DNA of 9,096 bases from Actinomycetes bacterium (GTDB lineage Bacteria > Actinomycetota > Actinomycetes > Actinomycetales > Cellulomonadaceae): assembly GCA_023428465.1 (NCBI GenBank), contig JAEYXM010000102.1:1-9096 (forward strand), given 5' to 3'. Both the position numbers and the translations under genes were made by a program. Shown here one piece after another: positions 5,497 through 9,096 of the stretch. Every line of letters begins with the position of its first letter. The first letter of the stretch is position 1. The notes beneath the pieces were generated by a model. The model saw only the letters and a program-made list of their open reading frames with translations, had not been told where the DNA came from and did not search any database.

Positions 5497-8400
5497 GTGT
5501 CGGGTCTCAGCACGGAGCACGCCCACGCAGGCGCGGCCGCCGACGCGCAGCCGCGCCCCGCGGACCGCACGGACGACGGCGGCCCGCCGACGCCACCTAC
5601 CACCCGCCCGCCCCGCATCGGCGTCCTGTCCCCGGTCACCGGCGGCTTCTTCTTCGGTGAGATCCTCGCCGGCGTCGTCGGCGAGGCGGCGCGCATGGGC
5701 GCCCGGGTCGCGCTCGTGCAGACCCTCGACGCGGGTGTCACGGGCGACGCGCCGGTGAGCGCCGTCGCGCAGGCCCACCCGATGGCGTGGCGCCACCTCG
5801 ACGGGTTCGTGGTCAGCGCGTGGGCCGCCACCGACGACTACCTGCAGCAGCTGCGCGCGCAGGGCAAGCCCCTCACGCTCGCGTGCACGACGGCGACCGA
5901 CGTCGACGCCAGGCCTGTCGTCGTGGACAACGCGGCGGGGGTCTCGCTCGCGGTCGACCACCTCGCCGGCCACGGGCACACGCGCATCGCCTTCGCGGGA
6001 CGGATCGAGCAGAGCGACATCCGCGAGCGCTACAACGCCTACCTCGCCCGCATACCCGGGGTGGGACTGGAGCCGCTGCCGCTCATCGCCGTGACGAGCG
6101 ACATCGACCGCGGCGGGCACGAGGCCGCCGAGGTCATCGCCGCCCAGGAGCCCGACGAGCGGCCCACCGCGGTGCTCGCGGCGACCGACCGACTGGCCCT
6201 CGGCCTCATCGCGCGTCTGCGCGAGCACGACATCCGGGTACCCCAGGACGTCGCCGTCGTCGGCTTCGACGACATCCCCGCCAGCTGGTTCTCCGAGCCG
6301 CCCCTGACGACGATCCGCCAGCGGTTCCAGGATGTCGGTGCACGCGCCGCGTCCGTGCTGGTCGAGGAGATGATGGGCGGGCCGCACAGCACCGAGCGAC
6401 TGTCGGTGCCGACGACCCTCGTCGTGCGCCAGTCCTGCGGCTGTGTGGCCGCGACGACCGAGGCCTCCCCCGCCGCGGCGGCCGCGGCCGCATCCCTCGT
6501 CGACGGCATCGAGGAACGCCTCGCGGCCGCCGTCACCGCCGGGACCGCCGAGCGCACCGCGTCGGACGTCGTCGACGAGATCGAGCGCGTCATCGAGGCG
6601 GCCGTGGGCTCCCTCCTGCGCACCGACCCCGCACCCGAGCACGTCGAGCAGTTCCTGCACGTCGCGCTCGAACGGCTCGAGGCAGGCGTGGGCACGGGCG
6701 CCGACGACGACCTGCGCCGCTTCGTCGTGGCCCGCGTCGCCTCGACCACGACGCGCCTGCAGGCCGCCCGCGACCACGGGCGGGTCAAGCGCCTCTCCAT
6801 GGCCAACGGCGAGCAGTACCACGTCGGCATGGGCCTGCTCGGCGGTGCGGGCGGCGACCCCGCCGACCTCGACTGGCTCGCCGGCGTCGGCGTCATGGCG
6901 GGGTGCCTCGCCCTGTGGGACGGCCCACCGTCGGAGCGCCGCCTGAAGATCGCCGGCCTCGACGTCCCGGACGGTGGCCTGCGTCACCTCGTGGGCACGA
7001 CGACGACGGTCGAGGAGTTCCCGCCACCGGAGCTGCTCGACCTCGCCGACGCCGCCCAGGGCCTCGTCGCCTACCTGATCCCCGTGCGCGGCGCGACGGG
7101 CGACCACGGACTGCTCTGCCTCGTCGCGCACGCCGAGCCGGAGTACGCCACCGACCACGCGACGTACGACCACTGGGCCTCGTTCCTCGGCGCCGCACTG
7201 CGGGAGAAGCAGCTGCTCGCGGAGGTGCAGCACAGCGCGGAACGCCACGCCGTGGTCACGCGTGCCGCGAACGACGGCCTGTGGGAGTGGGACTCCTCGC
7301 GCCCGGGCATCTACGTGTCGGACCGCTGCGCCGACCTGCTGTGCGTGCCTGCCGGGACCGACGTGACCGTCGAACAGGCGGTCGCCCAGGTCCACCCGGA
7401 CGACCATGCCTCCGTGCGGAGCGTGCTCGGCCGCGCGGTCGTCGAGCGCGACGTGCCGCTCGAGGTCGAGCTGCGCCTCTTCCAGCCGGACGGCACGACG
7501 CGCTGGGCGCGCGTGCGGGCCGTCGGCACGGAGGGGCGCGACGGCGGGGAGTCGATCATCGGCTCGTTGTCGGACGTCGACGACTTCAAACGCCTCGAGA
7601 CCGAGCTGCGCCAGGCGGCGCTCTTCGACCCGGTCACGGGCCTGGCCAACCGCCGTCTCTTCCTGGACCGGCTCTCCGTCGCGCTCAGCCAGCGCGACCG
7701 CCGCCCCGGCACCGCGTTCGCCGTGCTCTTCCTCGACCTGGACGGCTTCAAGCTCATCAACGACTCCCTCGGCCACCTCGCCGGGGACGACCTGCTGCGC
7801 GTCGTGGGCAACCGCCTCAACGAGCACGTCCGGCGCGCGGACACCGCGGCGCGGTTCGGCGGCGACGAGTTCGCGGTCCTGCTGACCGACCCGTTGCCGG
7901 ATGACCTGCTGAGCGTGGCGCGCCGCCTCCAGGCGAGCATCACGGAGCCGGTGATGCTCGGCGACCAGGAGGTCACGATCACCGCGAGCGTGGGCATCAC
8001 GTCGTCGGAGAACTACGACGACGCCGAGGAGATCCTGCGGGACGCGGACATCGCGATGTACCGGGCGAAGGAGACCGAGCGCGGCACCGCGTGCGTCTTC
8101 GACCCCGTCATGCACGAGCGTGCCGTGGCCCGCCTGCGCGCGCGCTCGACGATCACGGCGGCGCTCGAGGCCCGCCAGTTCGTCGTGCACTACCAGCCGA
8201 TCGTGGACCTGCACGGCGGCGCGCTGCGCCAGTTCGAGGCGCTCGTCCGCTGGGACCACCCCGAGCGTGGCCTGCTGCTGCCCGGGGAGTTCCTCGCGTC
8301 GATGGAGAACACGCAGTCGATGATCACGCTCGGCCGCCAGGTCCTCGAACAGGTGTGCGCGCAGATCGCGCAGTGGCGCAGCGAGGCCGACGTCGACGTG

Positions 8401-8907
8401 TGCGTGTCCGTCAACGTGTCCCACCGCGAGTTCTGGAACCCCGAGCTCCTGCCGGTCGTGCAGGCGACGCTCGAGCGCCATGGCGTACCACCCCAGTGCC
8501 TGGTCCTCGAGATCACCGAGGGCGTGATCATGACGGACCCGGCGGTCGCCCAGGAGATCATGGCCGGGCTGCACGCGGCCGGCCTGCAGCTGCACATCGA
8601 CGACTTCGGCACGGGCCAGTCGTCGCTCAACGCGCTGCGCCGCTTCCCGGTCGACGCGCTGAAGATCGACGGCTCGTTCATCCGCGACCTCGGTCCGGAG
8701 CAGCCGACGGCGCTCGTCACGGCGATCGTGGCGATGGCGGCGGCGCTGCGCCTGGAGGTGGTCGCGGAGTGCGTCGAGACGCCCGAGCAGGCCGAGCAGC
8801 TGCGCGCCATGGGCTGCACGACGGCGCAGGGCTGGCTCTACTCGCGCGCGGTCCCGGCCGCCGACGCCCGCGCCCTGCTCGGCCGACCGCTGGCCCATGT
8901 GACGTGA
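5497..8907 (+). CDS. LacI-type sensor, PAS, GGDEF and EAL cyclic di-GMP enzyme
   Basis: A 1136-residue protein likely to synthesise and/or degrade cyclic di-GMP in response to a small ligand. Residues 1-39 are a disordered Pro/Ala-rich tail. Residues 40-315 are a LacI-family periplasmic-binding-protein fold (Peripla_BP_3 type: IGVLSPVTGGFFFGE, VVVDNAAGVSLAVDHL, VLAATDRLALGLI, VAVVGFDDIPAS). No helix-turn-helix, signal peptide or membrane helix is present, so it should be cytoplasmic. RQSCGCV (311-317) and an alanine linker follow. Residues 335-575 are helical, then GAF-like (GLLCLVAHAEPEYATDHAT). Residues 583-700 are PAS (VHPDDH). The GGDEF domain (708-868) has DPVTGLANRR, LDLDGF, GGDEF at 788-792 and an intact RxxD inhibitory site (RRAD, 779-782). 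The EAL domain (880-1131) has EAL at 914-916, N973, EITE (1005-1008), DDFGTG (1035-1040), KID (1056-1058) and ECVE (1091-1094). Both active sites look competent. The ligand is unknown; sugars are the usual LacI-family ligands. Confidence 0.93.
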   Translation: MSGLSTEHAHAGAAADAQPRPADRTDDGGPPTPPTTRPPRIGVLSPVTGGFFFGEILAGVVGEAARMGARVALVQTLDAGVTGDAPVSAVAQAHPMAWRHLDGFVVSAWAATDDYLQQLRAQGKPLTLACTTATDVDARPVVVDNAAGVSLAVDHLAGHGHTRIAFAGRIEQSDIRERYNAYLARIPGVGLEPLPLIAVTSDIDRGGHEAAEVIAAQEPDERPTAVLAATDRLALGLIARLREHDIRVPQDVAVVGFDDIPASWFSEPPLTTIRQRFQDVGARAASVLVEEMMGGPHSTERLSVPTTLVVRQSCGCVAATTEASPAAAAAAASLVDGIEERLAAAVTAGTAERTASDVVDEIERVIEAAVGSLLRTDPAPEHVEQFLHVALERLEAGVGTGADDDLRRFVVARVASTTTRLQAARDHGRVKRLSMANGEQYHVGMGLLGGAGGDPADLDWLAGVGVMAGCLALWDGPPSERRLKIAGLDVPDGGLRHLVGTTTTVEEFPPPELLDLADAAQGLVAYLIPVRGATGDHGLLCLVAHAEPEYATDHATYDHWASFLGAALREKQLLAEVQHSAERHAVVTRAANDGLWEWDSSRPGIYVSDRCADLLCVPAGTDVTVEQAVAQVHPDDHASVRSVLGRAVVERDVPLEVELRLFQPDGTTRWARVRAVGTEGRDGGESIIGSLSDVDDFKRLETELRQAALFDPVTGLANRRLFLDRLSVALSQRDRRPGTAFAVLFLDLDGFKLINDSLGHLAGDDLLRVVGNRLNEHVRRADTAARFGGDEFAVLLTDPLPDDLLSVARRLQASITEPVMLGDQEVTITASVGITSSENYDDAEEILRDADIAMYRAKETERGTACVFDPVMHERAVARLRARSTITAALEARQFVVHYQPIVDLHGGALRQFEALVRWDHPERGLLLPGEFLASMENTQSMITLGRQVLEQVCAQIAQWRSEADVDVCVSVNVSHREFWNPELLPVVQATLERHGVPPQCLVLEITEGVIMTDPAVAQEIMAGLHAAGLQLHIDDFGTGQSSLNALRRFPVDALKIDGSFIRDLGPEQPTALVTAIVAMAAALRLEVVAECVETPEQAEQLRAMGCTTAQGWLYSRAVPAADARALLGRPLAHVT

Positions 8908-8938
8908 CTCATGTCCGAGCCTCCCGAGCTGCGCGCAC

Positions 8939-8971
8939 GGGGCGCCGTTAGCCTTGCCCGGTCGGCGCCCC
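8939..8971. terminator. Strong GC inverted repeat after the cyclic di-GMP gene
   Basis: Thirty-one bases past the stop at 8907, GGGGCGCCG (8939-8947) pairs perfectly over nine bases with CGGCGCCCC (8963-8971), with a 15-base loop. It is followed by further Cs, not Ts, so it would be a T-less terminator if it is one. The loop contains TAGCCT (8949-8954), the same hexamer proposed as the -10 ahead of the DUF47 gene, so the element could instead be a promoter/operator for the gene at 9026. I cannot tell these apart from sequence alone. Confidence 0.35.
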
Positions 8972-9015
8972 CCCGGCCGGCACGGAAGGTCCTCGCCCTC
9001 CTGCGAGGTGCGAGC

Positions 9016-9019
9016 GGAG
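9016..9019 (+). promoter_or_regulatory. Ribosome-binding site for the gene at 9026
   Basis: GGAG six bases before the ATG at 9026. Just upstream, CCTCGC (8991-8996) and GCGAGG (9003-9008) form a six-base hairpin. ACGG (8982-8985) can pair with CCGT (9020-9023), which would place the site in a closed leader structure. The fold is suggestive only; I find no known riboswitch consensus. Confidence 0.55.
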
Positions 9020-9025
9020 CCGTCG

Positions 9026-9096
9026 ATGACCCACGTCGGAGTGCTGTGTCCCGTCACGGGCGGCCTCTTCTTCGGTGAGGTCCTCTCGGGGGTGAC
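9026..9096 (+). CDS. Second LacI-type sensor protein, 3' end beyond window
   Basis: Only the first 23 codons are visible. They read MTHVGVLCPVTGGLFFGEVL followed by SGV. Aligned with residues 41-60 of the upstream 1136-residue protein, 15 of 20 positions are identical and the rest are mostly conservative. It is therefore a paralogous copy of the same periplasmic-binding-protein-like sensor domain. It lacks the 39-residue proline-rich tail of the first copy and starts directly at the first beta-strand. ATG at 9026 has GGAG six bases upstream. It lies 118 bases after the previous stop on the same strand. Whether it also carries GAF, PAS, GGDEF or EAL domains cannot be seen; calling it a full second cyclic di-GMP enzyme would be inference. 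Confidence 0.82.
   Translation, partial: MTHVGVLCPVTGGLFFGEVLSGV

Noticed and set aside
6468..6503. GCG/GCC-rich run around the alanine linker as a DNA repeat element
   Set aside because: It encodes a simple polyalanine linker (residues 325-332) after the binding domain and has no copy elsewhere in the window.
8972..9025. A cyclic di-GMP riboswitch ahead of the second sensor gene
   Set aside because: The hairpins present do not show the conserved core of either known cyclic di-GMP riboswitch class, and the leader is too short.
4960..9057. A 1365-codon open frame on the minus strand that would make msrB the tail of a giant protein
   Set aside because: Upstream of 5367 it is the antisense of the cyclic di-GMP gene. 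Its sequence is rich in R, V, D, H and E with no domain, and msrB has its own ATG and GGAGG at the family N-terminus. Long antisense frames are expected at this GC content.

Overview
The window is very GC-rich, with G or C at nearly every third codon position, frequent GTG starts and four-base GTGA gene overlaps. Gene content and gene order fit a high-GC actinobacterium, and a Cellulomonas-like member of the Micrococcales is my best guess. That placement is inferred from style and synteny, not from a marker gene. I see no tRNA, rRNA, CRISPR array, insertion sequence or phage gene; this looks like ordinary chromosome.

Left third (1-4045), phosphate block. The 3' two-thirds of polyphosphate kinase (ppk) overlaps by four bases a two-domain Nudix plus histidine-phosphatase protein of the MutT1 type. 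Twenty-one bases further on, and convergent, lies a minus-strand pair: a DUF47/PhoU-like accessory protein followed five bases later by a Pit-family phosphate transporter. Together these genes cover phosphate import, storage as polyphosphate, and clean-up of damaged or signalling nucleotides.

Middle (4046-5367). A gene-poor stretch of about 290 bases holds a candidate promoter for the DUF47-pit pair and several small GC hairpins. It is followed by a minus-strand pair: msrB (methionine-R-sulfoxide reductase) and, downstream of it, a conserved-looking helical protein of unknown function.

Right half (5368-9096), cyclic di-GMP block. Divergent from msrB is a 1136-residue protein with a LacI-type sugar-binding (periplasmic-binding-protein-like) domain but no DNA-binding head and no signal peptide. 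This is followed by a GAF-like region, a PAS domain, a GGDEF domain with an intact inhibitory site, and an EAL domain with its metal-binding motifs intact. It reads as a soluble, ligand-sensing enzyme that could both make and break cyclic di-GMP. Immediately downstream begins a second gene whose first 23 residues match the start of the same sensor domain. The locus is therefore a tandem pair of paralogous sensors, the second cut off by the window end. This tandem arrangement is the most interesting thing in the window.
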